Shown here piece by piece: positions 1 through 5,490 of a DNA stretch of 5,490 nucleotides. This DNA comes from an uncultured Clostridia bacterium. GTDB taxonomy: Bacteria > Bacillota > Clostridia > Christensenellales > DTU072. The position numbers and the translations under genes were made by a program. Every line of letters starts with the position of its first letter. The first letter of the stretch is position 1. The DNA lies in NCBI GenBank assembly GCA_934296355.1, contig CAKRAY010000103.1, positions 1 to 5,490 of the forward strand, written 5' to 3'. The notes beneath the pieces are model-generated. The model was given only the letters and a program-made list of their open reading frames with translations, was not told the origin of the DNA and searched no databases.

Positions 1-541
1 GGTTAAAGCCGTACGCCGCCGCAACGGGGATAATCGCGCCGAATATGGCTATAAGCAAAAATACGGGAACGTATCTGAACGACGCGCTCTTTTTTATTAT
101 AAGAAGGGCGAGCATAGAGAGGTCGCTCGCAACGTAAACGACGGGTAGCCACGTTATGTAAATCCAGTTATTGCCGTCTACGAATATTCTGATGAAGCAG
201 ATCATAACGGTAAGAAAAATCGTTTGACCTAATATCCGTTTGTGCATACCGTTTTGAGTGAAGACGGTAAAGTTAAGCGCAAAGTAAGCATATACGGAAG
301 AAATTACCACCATAACGCTCCATAAAAAGGAAGTATCGAGAAGAAGGTTCACGACAAGACACGCGATATTTACGAGTACCATTACTATAACGAACGCGTA
401 ATTAAAGTATTTAAGTTTAATCTTTTTAAGTTCCGGCTTGGCGAAAAGCGGGGCTTCCGGCTCGCCGCATAACGGACTTTTACAAAGCGGACACACGGTT
501 TTATCGCCGTGAACGGTAACTTTACAGTTCTTACAATACAT
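1..541 (-). CDS. Zinc-ribbon multi-pass membrane protein, DUF6320-like (3' end cut off by window)
   Basis: Reading the minus strand from the ATG at 541-539 gives 180 open codons up to the window edge; the stop lies outside. Seen: an N-terminal zinc ribbon with C3, C6, C17 and C20 (CKNC and CPLC), a linker rich in Pro and Lys to about residue 45, then at least five hydrophobic segments at roughly 46-68, 72-95, 103-121, 126-149 and 158-178. There is no signal peptide, so the ribbon probably faces the cytoplasm. A GGAG-type Shine-Dalgarno site 7 bases upstream supports this start. The start lies inside the last codons of the acyltransferase gene (11-base overlap), which implies translational coupling. 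The layout matches what I recall of DUF6320 proteins, found in Clostridia and often beside a predicted alcohol acetyltransferase. The family assignment is from memory and the biochemical function is unknown. Confidence 0.82.
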   Translation of the reverse strand, partial: MYCKNCKVTVHGDKTVCPLCKSPLCGEPEAPLFAKPELKKIKLKYFNYAFVIVMVLVNIACLVVNLLLDTSFLWSVMVVISSVYAYFALNFTVFTQNGMHKRILGQTIFLTVMICFIRIFVDGNNWIYITWLPVVYVASDLSMLALLIIKKSASFRYVPVFLLIAIFGAIIPVAAAYGFN

Positions 542-1814
542 CGCAACTCTCCCTATAATTCGAGCAAACTTCCACATCGCCGTCAATAAGCGAAGCGAGA
601 ATTTTAGCGAACTCACGCTCCGTATCGGTAGAAATTAGTTTACGAGTAAAAGATATTACCGTCTTGTTTTCGTAACTTACCACGCCCATGTTATCGGGGG
701 TCTTTTTACTGCAATTCAAGCAAAAAAATAGTGAGTCCAATTCTTCGCTTTCCGATAAATTTACCTTGCCGAGATTGGAAAGTATAAACGTCTGTTTCGT
801 CTTATTTCCGAAACTTCTGCCGAGTTTGGAAATAAAACTTTTTATAAATAACGGCATGAATTTAAGCAAAGGCAAAGTCGCCATTAAAGAGGCGAAACTC
901 AGTTTAATATCGAGTTCTTTTTCCTCTAACTGCTCCGCGATGAGTTTGCTTGTCGTTTTCGTTAAACTCTCCAAATTCATTTCGGTATCTTTGGGTATCA
1001 CGCACTTTGCGAAGACGGTAAAGTTACCGAGCGTGTCCGACGGATAACGCTTTCTGAGATTAACGGGGATAAATGCTACGTACGGTTCTTTTTGCGGCTT
1101 GTCGCCGTATACGTTATGTATGGCAAGTAGGTTTATGGACGTCAAAAGGGCGGTAATCGAGCACCCAAACGAGCGAGCGGCGGCAAGCAACTTGTCGGTA
1201 GGCACGGTTATTTGAATCAGTCCGAATCCGGGGAAAGCGAACTGCTTACCTTTTAATCTGTACCCGTTTCCGCCAGCCATTTTTTTAATTCCGTCGAATA
1301 GGTCGAACTTCTTGTAATACTTACAAAAAGCGTCTTCGGTTTCCTCGGGATTTTCCGCGTCGCCCGCTAAACGGATAAGGGAGGGCGATATAAATTTTTC
1401 CGTTCTTTGATGGTAGTAATAAAGCACGGTTTTAAGAAATTCCATTGCGCCTGAACCGTCGCATAAACCGTGGAAAAAATCCATATATATCGTATTTTTG
1501 AAGTACGAAGTACGGAAAAGATATTTATTGTTTTTGCGGAAAGAGAGAATTTTCAAGACTATTCCGTCATCCTCGAAAACGAGGGGCGGGAGAGTGTTTT
1601 TACCTAAATAAGGGCGAAAGAAACCGTGACGAAGTTCCGACTTAAAGAAGGGATAACGAACCAGAGCGTCTTCCACGCTTTGGCGTAACGCTTCGGGGTC
1701 TACGGCGGTTTTTAATTGCGCGCCGAGGCGGTAAAGGCTTTGCGTTTCGCGCGTAATAATCATTTGGTATACTATAGCCGAGTTGTCCAGCCTATACCAA
1801 TCGGAACCTATCAT
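531..1814 (-). CDS. Alcohol acetyltransferase / condensation-fold acyltransferase family protein
   Basis: A 427-residue protein with the features of the chloramphenicol-acetyltransferase-like fold shared by alcohol acetyltransferases, wax-ester synthase/PapA5 proteins and NRPS condensation domains. Seen: the active-site motif FHGLCDG at 114-120, with the presumed catalytic base H115 and structural D119; an IPVNLR segment at 249-254 followed by TLGNF at 261-265; and SNLG at 346-349, all at the positions expected for this fold. The first His of the classic HHxxxDG is Phe, but the catalytic second His is kept. Residues 306-332 are strongly hydrophobic and may touch the membrane. No carrier-protein or adenylation domain is attached, so an NRPS module is unlikely. 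By family, it would move an acyl group from a thioester to an alcohol or amine; the substrates cannot be told from sequence. It starts 2 bases after the nadK stop, behind AAGGA, and overlaps the next gene by 11 bases. Confidence 0.85.
   Translation of the reverse strand: MIGSDWYRLDNSAIVYQMIITRETQSLYRLGAQLKTAVDPEALRQSVEDALVRYPFFKSELRHGFFRPYLGKNTLPPLVFEDDGIVLKILSFRKNNKYLFRTSYFKNTIYMDFFHGLCDGSGAMEFLKTVLYYYHQRTEKFISPSLIRLAGDAENPEETEDAFCKYYKKFDLFDGIKKMAGGNGYRLKGKQFAFPGFGLIQITVPTDKLLAAARSFGCSITALLTSINLLAIHNVYGDKPQKEPYVAFIPVNLRKRYPSDTLGNFTVFAKCVIPKDTEMNLESLTKTTSKLIAEQLEEKELDIKLSFASLMATLPLLKFMPLFIKSFISKLGRSFGNKTKQTFILSNLGKVNLSESEELDSLFFCLNCSKKTPDNMGVVSYENKTVISFTRKLISTDTEREFAKILASLIDGDVEVCSNYRESCDVL
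549..552 (-). promoter_or_regulatory. Shine-Dalgarno site of the zinc-ribbon membrane protein gene
   Basis: The minus strand reads TAGGGAGAGTTGCG directly before the ATG at 541. The GGAG core sits 7 bases from the start, within the 3' coding end of the acyltransferase gene. This supports the overlapping ATG as a genuine start. Confidence 0.7.
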
Positions 1815-1816
1815 AA

Positions 1817-2668
1817 TCAGTCCTTTTGAGAGAGTTTTGTTTTGAGTACGCGGAAAAAGTTCCTCGGACGGGTCGTGAGAAGCGTGAGGGGAGTTTTTGC
1901 CGCGGTAACGGTAATTTTTCCGTTTTCGGGTATAAACGCGACGGAGCGTCCGTCCACGTCAAGCGAGGGTTTTTCGTCGTCCGAGCGGAAGTCGGAAGCG
2001 ATTACTTCGATAGTAGCGTTGTCGGAAACGATTATCGGGCGCACGCTTAACGAGTGAGCGCAAATAGGCGTTATGATAATCACTCCCGAGCGCGGCGCAA
2101 CGATAGGACCGCCCGCGGATAAATTATAGGCGGTGGAACCCGTCGGCGTGGCGACGATAATGCCGTCCGCTCTCACGGTTTCCGTTTCCGTTCCGTCTAC
2201 TTTTACTTGCAAAGTAAGTATATGTCCGAGCGTGCCTCTGTACACGACCGCTTCGTTGATGGCGATAAAGCGTTTGGTAAGAGATTCTACCGATAAAACG
2301 GTGCGTTTTTCCGCAACGTAATCGCCGTTAAGAATTTTAAGCAGTTCTTTCAATGCGTCCTCGGGTTCGGCTACGGGGAGATAACCTACCGTACCCATGT
2401 TCACGCCGAAAATCGGTATGTGGTTAAGCACGAGATATTTCGCCGCTTTAAGTATAGAGCCGTCGCCGCCGAAAATTACCGCTAAGTCGATTCGTTTCAA
2501 GTCGTTTTCGGGAATCGGCGTCAAGTCGAGTCCGTCGAAGAAACGTTTTCTTTCTTCGTTGCAAAAACACGCGTATCCTTTAGATTTAAGAACTTCGCAA
2601 ATTTCCTTTATATAAGGCAGCGAAGCGGGGTTGCGCTTCGAAATAAAAAGTATGTTTTTGAAAGTCAT
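1817..2668 (-). CDS. nadK: NAD kinase (NAD+ to NADP+)
   Basis: A 283-residue cytoplasmic NAD kinase, the usual length for the bacterial enzyme. It phosphorylates the 2'-hydroxyl of the NAD adenosine ribose and is the source of NADP(H). Seen: the GGDGS motif at 67-71, with D69 as the expected catalytic Asp; GVNMGTVGYL at 88-97 (the place of the usual G-NLGFL segment); the conserved NE pair at N138-E139; the NAD-binding stretch around DGIIVATPTGSTAY (168-181) and SAGGPIV (184-190); and ITPICAHSLSVRPI (199-212), close to the family consensus. DVDG (237-240) belongs to the C-terminal beta domain. The ATG at 2668 follows the ilvE TGA stop by 2 bases. The Shine-Dalgarno site is weak (AAGAG, 10 bases upstream), so translation may depend on ribosomes finishing ilvE. 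In many Bacillota nadK sits near tlyA, argR and recN; here it does not. Confidence 0.96.
   Translation of the reverse strand: MTFKNILFISKRNPASLPYIKEICEVLKSKGYACFCNEERKRFFDGLDLTPIPENDLKRIDLAVIFGGDGSILKAAKYLVLNHIPIFGVNMGTVGYLPVAEPEDALKELLKILNGDYVAEKRTVLSVESLTKRFIAINEAVVYRGTLGHILTLQVKVDGTETETVRADGIIVATPTGSTAYNLSAGGPIVAPRSGVIIITPICAHSLSVRPIIVSDNATIEVIASDFRSDDEKPSLDVDGRSVAFIPENGKITVTAAKTPLTLLTTRPRNFFRVLKTKLSQKD
1821..1825 (-). promoter_or_regulatory. Shine-Dalgarno site of the acyltransferase gene
   Basis: AAGGA on the minus strand lies 6 bases before the ATG at 1814, within the last codons of nadK and just ahead of its TGA stop (1819-1817). The junction TGA-TT-ATG suggests coupled or reinitiating translation. 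Confidence 0.7.
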
Positions 2669-2670
2669 TA

Positions 2671-3732
2671 TCAGTTTACTCTTACGACCCAGCCGAATTC
2701 GTCGGGAGCGGAGCCGTTCTGGATGCCGGTGATACGCGCGTAAGCGTGGCGCGTTATATCGCCCATTTCGTTGTTGTTTATTACGAGGTCTTCGCCGCGG
2801 AAGTTAAGTACGCCTACCGGGGAAATAACCGCCGCCGTGCCGGAGCCGAAAACTTCGTTAAGCCTGCCTTCTCTTTGCGCCTTGACGACTTCGTCTACGC
2901 TTATTCTTCTTTCTTCGACTTTATAGCCGTCTTTTTTAAGAACTTCTATGACGCTTTTTCTCGTAACGCCGGGCAGAATAGAACCCACGAGGGCGGGGGT
3001 TACTACCACTCCGTCGATAACGAAGAAAATATTCATCGCGCCGACTTCTTCGACGTATTTGTGTTCTTTACCGTCCAGCCATAAAACTTGATCGTATCCT
3101 TTTTTGGCGGCGATTTCGCCCGCTAACAAACTTGCGGCGTAGTTGCCCATACATTTCGCTTCGCCCGTTCCGCCAATGGGAGCGCGTACGTATTCTTCTT
3201 CGATGATGATTTTCGTCGGCGCAAGTCCGTGCGCGTAATAACTTCCTACGGGAGAAAGTATGATGAAGAAAATATAGTTATGCGCGGCGTGTACGCCGAG
3301 CGCTTTGTCGTTGGCGATCATAGTGGGACGAATGTAAAGAGCGGTGCCGGGGTCGGTGGGAATCCAGTCTTGTTCCAAAACGAGTAGTTCTTTAAGTCCT
3401 TGCATAACTCTTTCCACGTCTATAACGGGCATGCAAAGCCTTTCCGCCGATTTGTTTATTCTGTTCAGATTGTCGTACGCTCTGAACATCGTGATTTTGC
3501 CGTCTTTCGTTTTATACGCTTTCAAACCGTCGAAAATACCTTGTCCGTAATGAAGTACGTTCGTGCAAGGCGCGAGAGAAAAGTCCCGGTAGGGGACGAT
3601 TTCGGGTTCGCTCCATTTTCCGTCCGAATAGTTCATGACGAGCATGTGGTCGGTAAAATATTTGCCGAAACCCAAATTGCCGAAGTCGGGTTTTTGTTTT
3701 CTTTCGGTAGTCAAGGTCGTTTTTATACTCAT
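2671..3732 (-). CDS. ilvE: Branched-chain amino acid aminotransferase (PLP, fold type IV)
   Basis: This PLP enzyme interconverts Leu/Ile/Val and their 2-oxo acids using glutamate/2-oxoglutarate, the last step of branched-chain amino acid synthesis. The ATG at 3732 gives 353 residues, typical of the longer BCAT form (eukaryotic-like and Bacillus/Clostridia type) rather than the ~309-residue E. coli form. Seen, numbered from that ATG: HYGQGIFDGLKAY at 61-73; GGTGEAKCMGNYAASL at 187-202 with the PLP lysine K193; EEVGAMN at 228-234; LPGVTR at 253-258; and FGSGTAA at 295-301. The human CXXC redox motif is absent (AAVISP here). An in-frame GTG at 3741 would add three residues (MQK), but it is part of the Shine-Dalgarno sequence GAGGTG, so the ATG is preferred. 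Oddity: Met195 replaces the first Gly of the usual GGNY. The gene lies 10 bases after the YigZ-family gene. Confidence 0.95.
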   Translation of the reverse strand: MSIKTTLTTERKQKPDFGNLGFGKYFTDHMLVMNYSDGKWSEPEIVPYRDFSLAPCTNVLHYGQGIFDGLKAYKTKDGKITMFRAYDNLNRINKSAERLCMPVIDVERVMQGLKELLVLEQDWIPTDPGTALYIRPTMIANDKALGVHAAHNYIFFIILSPVGSYYAHGLAPTKIIIEEEYVRAPIGGTGEAKCMGNYAASLLAGEIAAKKGYDQVLWLDGKEHKYVEEVGAMNIFFVIDGVVVTPALVGSILPGVTRKSVIEVLKKDGYKVEERRISVDEVVKAQREGRLNEVFGSGTAAVISPVGVLNFRGEDLVINNNEMGDITRHAYARITGIQNGSAPDEFGWVVRVN

Positions 3733-3738
3733 TTTTTG

Positions 3739-3744
3739 CACCTC
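3739..3744 (-). promoter_or_regulatory. Strong Shine-Dalgarno site of ilvE, decides its start
   Basis: GAGGTG matches six bases of the AGGAGGTGA consensus and lies 6 bases (CAAAAA) before the ATG at 3732. It overlaps the TGA stop of the preceding gene (3745-3743) and contains the GTG at 3741, which cannot both pair with 16S rRNA and serve as the start codon. It is the best ribosome site in the window. Confidence 0.85.
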
Positions 3745-4357
3745 ATAAATTAAAGTCGATATGTTTTTTTTCTTTGGTTTCTATTTTCACTTTACCGTTA
3801 AAAGTTTCGTTAACTTTCTCGGTAAAGGGGTTTAGGCTCCCGATAGGTAACGCAAAAGTAACCGTAACGTCGTTTTCATACTTTCTATCGAAAACGGGGT
3901 ATGTGGCGAGAAGATTATTGAGGAAGCCGAGGTCGGCGTAGGAAACTTTTATTTCGCAAACGTAACTCTCTTTCTTTTCGACTATCTTCGCATTGTCTAA
4001 AGCGTCGCAAGTCGCTTTCGTATACGCCGCCACGAGTCCGCCCGCGCCGAGTTTTATACCGCCGAAGTATCTCGTCACCACGCAAGCGACGTTAGTCAGA
4101 TTGCGCTTTTTAAGAACTTGCAAGATAGGCTGTCCGGCGGTGCCTTGCGGCTCGCCGTTGTCGCTGAATTTTTGTTCCCCGCCGAGCGCGACGAGCGCGT
4201 AGCAGTTATGGGTAGCGTCGGAGAACTCGGAAGAAATTCTTTTTACGAACTCGATACCGTCATTGTAAGACGTCACGCCTCTTACCGTGGCGATAAATAT
4301 CGAGCGGTTGATTTCGTAGGTTGTCCGCGTTTCTCCGTCTACCGTGAAATAGTCCAT
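3743..4357 (-). CDS. yigZ: YigZ/YvyE family protein (IMPACT, UPF0029 plus DUF1949)
   Basis: A 204-residue two-domain protein of the bacterial IMPACT family (E. coli YigZ, B. subtilis YvyE). Seen: an N-terminal UPF0029 domain at about 13-120, with DATHNCYA at 47-54, the hallmark SDNGEPQGTAGQPIL at 65-79, and VVTRYFGGIKLGAGGLVAAY at 93-112; then a DUF1949-like ferredoxin-fold domain at about 134-192. Both hallmark segments are intact and the length is normal (about 205-215), so the gene looks functional. The bacterial role is not settled. The eukaryotic IMPACT relatives regulate translation through GCN1/GCN2, and a nucleic-acid-binding role has been suggested for the bacterial proteins; neither can be shown here. 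The ATG at 4357 lies 13 bases after the tyrS stop, behind a modest AAGAG site (4363-4367) at 5 bases. Its stop codon is shared with the ilvE ribosome site. Confidence 0.95.
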   Translation of the reverse strand: MDYFTVDGETRTTYEINRSIFIATVRGVTSYNDGIEFVKRISSEFSDATHNCYALVALGGEQKFSDNGEPQGTAGQPILQVLKKRNLTNVACVVTRYFGGIKLGAGGLVAAYTKATCDALDNAKIVEKKESYVCEIKVSYADLGFLNNLLATYPVFDRKYENDVTVTFALPIGSLNPFTEKVNETFNGKVKIETKEKKHIDFNL

Positions 4358-4370
4358 TATTGCTCTTATA

Positions 4371-5490
4371 TTACTTAATTTTTACTTTTAAGTGGACTTT
4401 TTTGCCTTTGTGAACGATAAAACCGTTGTTAAACTCGCTGTCGCCGATGTTATAGTCGTAAGATTCGACGGTGGTATCGCCGATTTTTACGCCCTTTCCG
4501 TCGATAAGACGTCTGGCTTCGCCTTTGCTCTTTGCCAAGCCGAGTTGTACCAGAATATCGATGACGTTTTTGCTTTCCAAAGCGACTTCGACGGAGGGCA
4601 TTTCGTCCTTGTTGCCGCCGAACGCGCCGCGAGCTTGTTCTTGCGCTTTGCGCGCTTCTTCTTCGCCGTGTACGATTTTGGTGACTTCGTAAGCAAGGCG
4701 TTCTTTCGCCTTATTCATTCTTTCGTCGCGGTAACGCGTGAGTTCGGTGATTTCCGCCATATCCATGAAAGTGAGGAAACGCATACACTTGTTTACGTCC
4801 GCGTCGTCCACGTTGCGGAAGTATTGATAGAACTCGTAAGGCGAAGTCTTTTTCGGGTCGAGCCATACCGCGCCTTTTTGCGTTTTGCCCATTTTCTTAC
4901 CCTCGCTGGTAGTGAGGAGTTCGAAAGTCATAGCGAAAGCGGATTTTCCTTCCTTGCGGCGAATAAGGTCCGCGCCCGCTAAAATGTTGCTCCATTGGTC
5001 GTCGCCGCCGCATTCGAGCAAGCAGCCGTATTTTTGACAAAGCACGAGGAAGTCGTAACTTTGCATAAGCATATAGTTGAATTCGAGGAACGACAAGCCG
5101 CGCTCCAAACGTTGCTTAAAGCACTCTGCGGTAAGCATTCTGTTGACGGAAAAATGCGAGCCGATATCGCGGATAAAGTCGACGTAATTGAGGTTGAGCA
5201 ACCAGTCGGCGTTGTTTACCATTATCGCGGCGTTTTCTCCTTCGAAGGAGAAGAATTTCGACATTTGTTCCTTAAAACAAGCGCAGTTATGGGCGATGGT
5301 TTCTTTGGTCATCATGCTACGCATATCCGTTCTTCCGGACGGGTCGCCGATCATAGCGGTGCCGCCGCCGATTAAGACGATGGGCTTATGACCCGCTTTT
5401 TGCATGTGGCTCATCGCCATCAAAGCGAGGAAGTGTCCTACGTGTAAGGAGTCCGCCGTCGGGTCGAACCCAATATAAAAAGGCACGCTT
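4371..5490 (-). CDS. tyrS: Tyrosyl-tRNA synthetase (N-terminus cut off by window)
   Basis: This cytoplasmic class I synthetase attaches tyrosine to tRNA-Tyr. The reading frame is open to the window edge and shows 372 residues; about 35 N-terminal residues should lie beyond base 5490. The GTG at 5486 is an internal valine just before [17 protein letters not shown], not a start. Seen, numbered from that valine: the HIGH-type HVGH at 15-18; YMLMQSYDF at 138-146, holding the tyrosine-recognition Tyr, Gln and Asp; GGDDQWSNI at 160-168; the KMSKS-type KMGKT at 198-202; and a C-terminal S4 RNA-binding domain from about 306, including the [14 protein letters not shown] segment. All catalytic signatures are intact. 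It is the most upstream visible gene of the operon. In Bacillota, tyrS is often preceded by a tyrosine T-box leader, but that region is not in the window. Confidence 0.97.
   Translation of the reverse strand, partial: SVPFYIGFDPTADSLHVGHFLALMAMSHMQKAGHKPIVLIGGGTAMIGDPSGRTDMRSMMTKETIAHNCACFKEQMSKFFSFEGENAAIMVNNADWLLNLNYVDFIRDIGSHFSVNRMLTAECFKQRLERGLSFLEFNYMLMQSYDFLVLCQKYGCLLECGGDDQWSNILAGADLIRRKEGKSAFAMTFELLTTSEGKKMGKTQKGAVWLDPKKTSPYEFYQYFRNVDDADVNKCMRFLTFMDMAEITELTRYRDERMNKAKERLAYEVTKIVHGEEEARKAQEQARGAFGGNKDEMPSVEVALESKNVIDILVQLGLAKSKGEARRLIDGKGVKIGDTTVESYDYNIGDSEFNNGFIVHKGKKVHLKVKIK

Larger units (their letters stand above)
1..5490 (-). other. Six-gene co-directional operon, tyrS to zinc-ribbon membrane protein
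   Basis: All six genes are on the minus strand. Junctions in transcription order are +13, +10, +2, +2 and -11 bases. Two successive junctions (ilvE/nadK and nadK/acyltransferase) have the form TGA-NN-ATG, and the last is a true overlap. No gap could hold a hairpin terminator. Cotranscription is inferred from spacing; internal promoters inside coding sequence cannot be excluded, and both ends of the operon are outside the window. Confidence 0.75.

Noticed and set aside
688..1047. Plus-strand open frame of 119 codons antisense to the acyltransferase
   Set aside because: It overlaps the conserved C-terminal half of the acyltransferase, including IPVNLR and SNLG, and has no recognisable product.
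531..1814. NRPS condensation domain or natural-product cluster
   Set aside because: The fold is shared, but there is no adenylation or carrier domain, and the neighbours are housekeeping genes. A stand-alone acyltransferase is simpler.
3400..3753. Plus-strand open frame of 117 codons antisense to ilvE
   Set aside because: It is opposite conserved BCAT sequence, its composition is that of a reverse-strand shadow, and it has no conserved motif.
4358..4370. Terminator or regulatory element between tyrS and the YigZ-family gene
   Set aside because: The 13-base gap is too short for a hairpin with a U-tract and is occupied by a ribosome site.
4392..4982. Plus-strand open frame of 196 codons antisense to tyrS
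   Set aside because: It lies wholly opposite the conserved S4 and KMSKS regions of tyrS. Its translation is rich in Phe, Val, Ala and Asp as expected from the reverse of biased codons, and it shows no recognisable domain. It is a codon-bias shadow.
5484..5486. GTG as the start codon of tyrS
   Set aside because: It encodes the valine just before [17 protein letters not shown], which in all tyrosyl-tRNA synthetases is preceded by an N-terminal helix region of about 35 residues. The frame stays open to the window edge.
1..5490. Mobile elements, CRISPR arrays, tRNA or rRNA genes, direct or inverted repeats
   Set aside because: Essentially every base is accounted for by intact conserved genes, and reading both strands showed no array, transposase, RNA gene or obvious repeat.

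Overview
The window is a gene-dense piece of a bacterial chromosome. All six genes lie on the minus strand, so transcription runs from base 5490 towards base 1. Order in that direction: tyrS (5' end cut off), a YigZ/IMPACT-family gene, ilvE, nadK, an alcohol acetyltransferase/condensation-fold protein, and a zinc-ribbon membrane protein (3' end cut off). Gaps between genes are 13, 10, 2 and 2 bases, and the last pair overlaps by 11 bases. No noncoding stretch exceeds 13 bases, so there is no room for an internal terminator or riboswitch between genes, and the layout looks like one operon.

The likely source is a Clostridia-type Bacillota, possibly an uncultured gut lineage. This rests on the TyrRS form (HVGH, KMGKT, C-terminal S4 domain), purine-rich Shine-Dalgarno sites, and the acyltransferase plus zinc-ribbon membrane-protein pair, which I recall (unchecked) from Clostridia. 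GC looks moderate. No finer placement can be supported.

Region by region: 4371-5490 is tyrosyl-tRNA synthetase; 3743-4357 is a two-domain YigZ/YvyE/IMPACT protein; 2671-3732 is branched-chain aminotransferase, whose true start is probably the ATG at 3732 rather than the GTG at 3741, because that GTG lies inside the Shine-Dalgarno sequence; 1817-2668 is NAD kinase; 531-1814 is an acyl-CoA-dependent acyltransferase-fold protein with the HxxxDG motif; 1-541 is a CxxC/CxxC zinc ribbon followed by at least five membrane spans, resembling DUF6320.

The first four genes are housekeeping functions: tRNA charging, a conserved protein of poorly known role, branched-chain amino acid transamination, and NADP supply. 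The last two form a tightly coupled pair of unknown function and are the least understood part of the window. No mobile element, CRISPR array, RNA gene or convincing repeat was seen.
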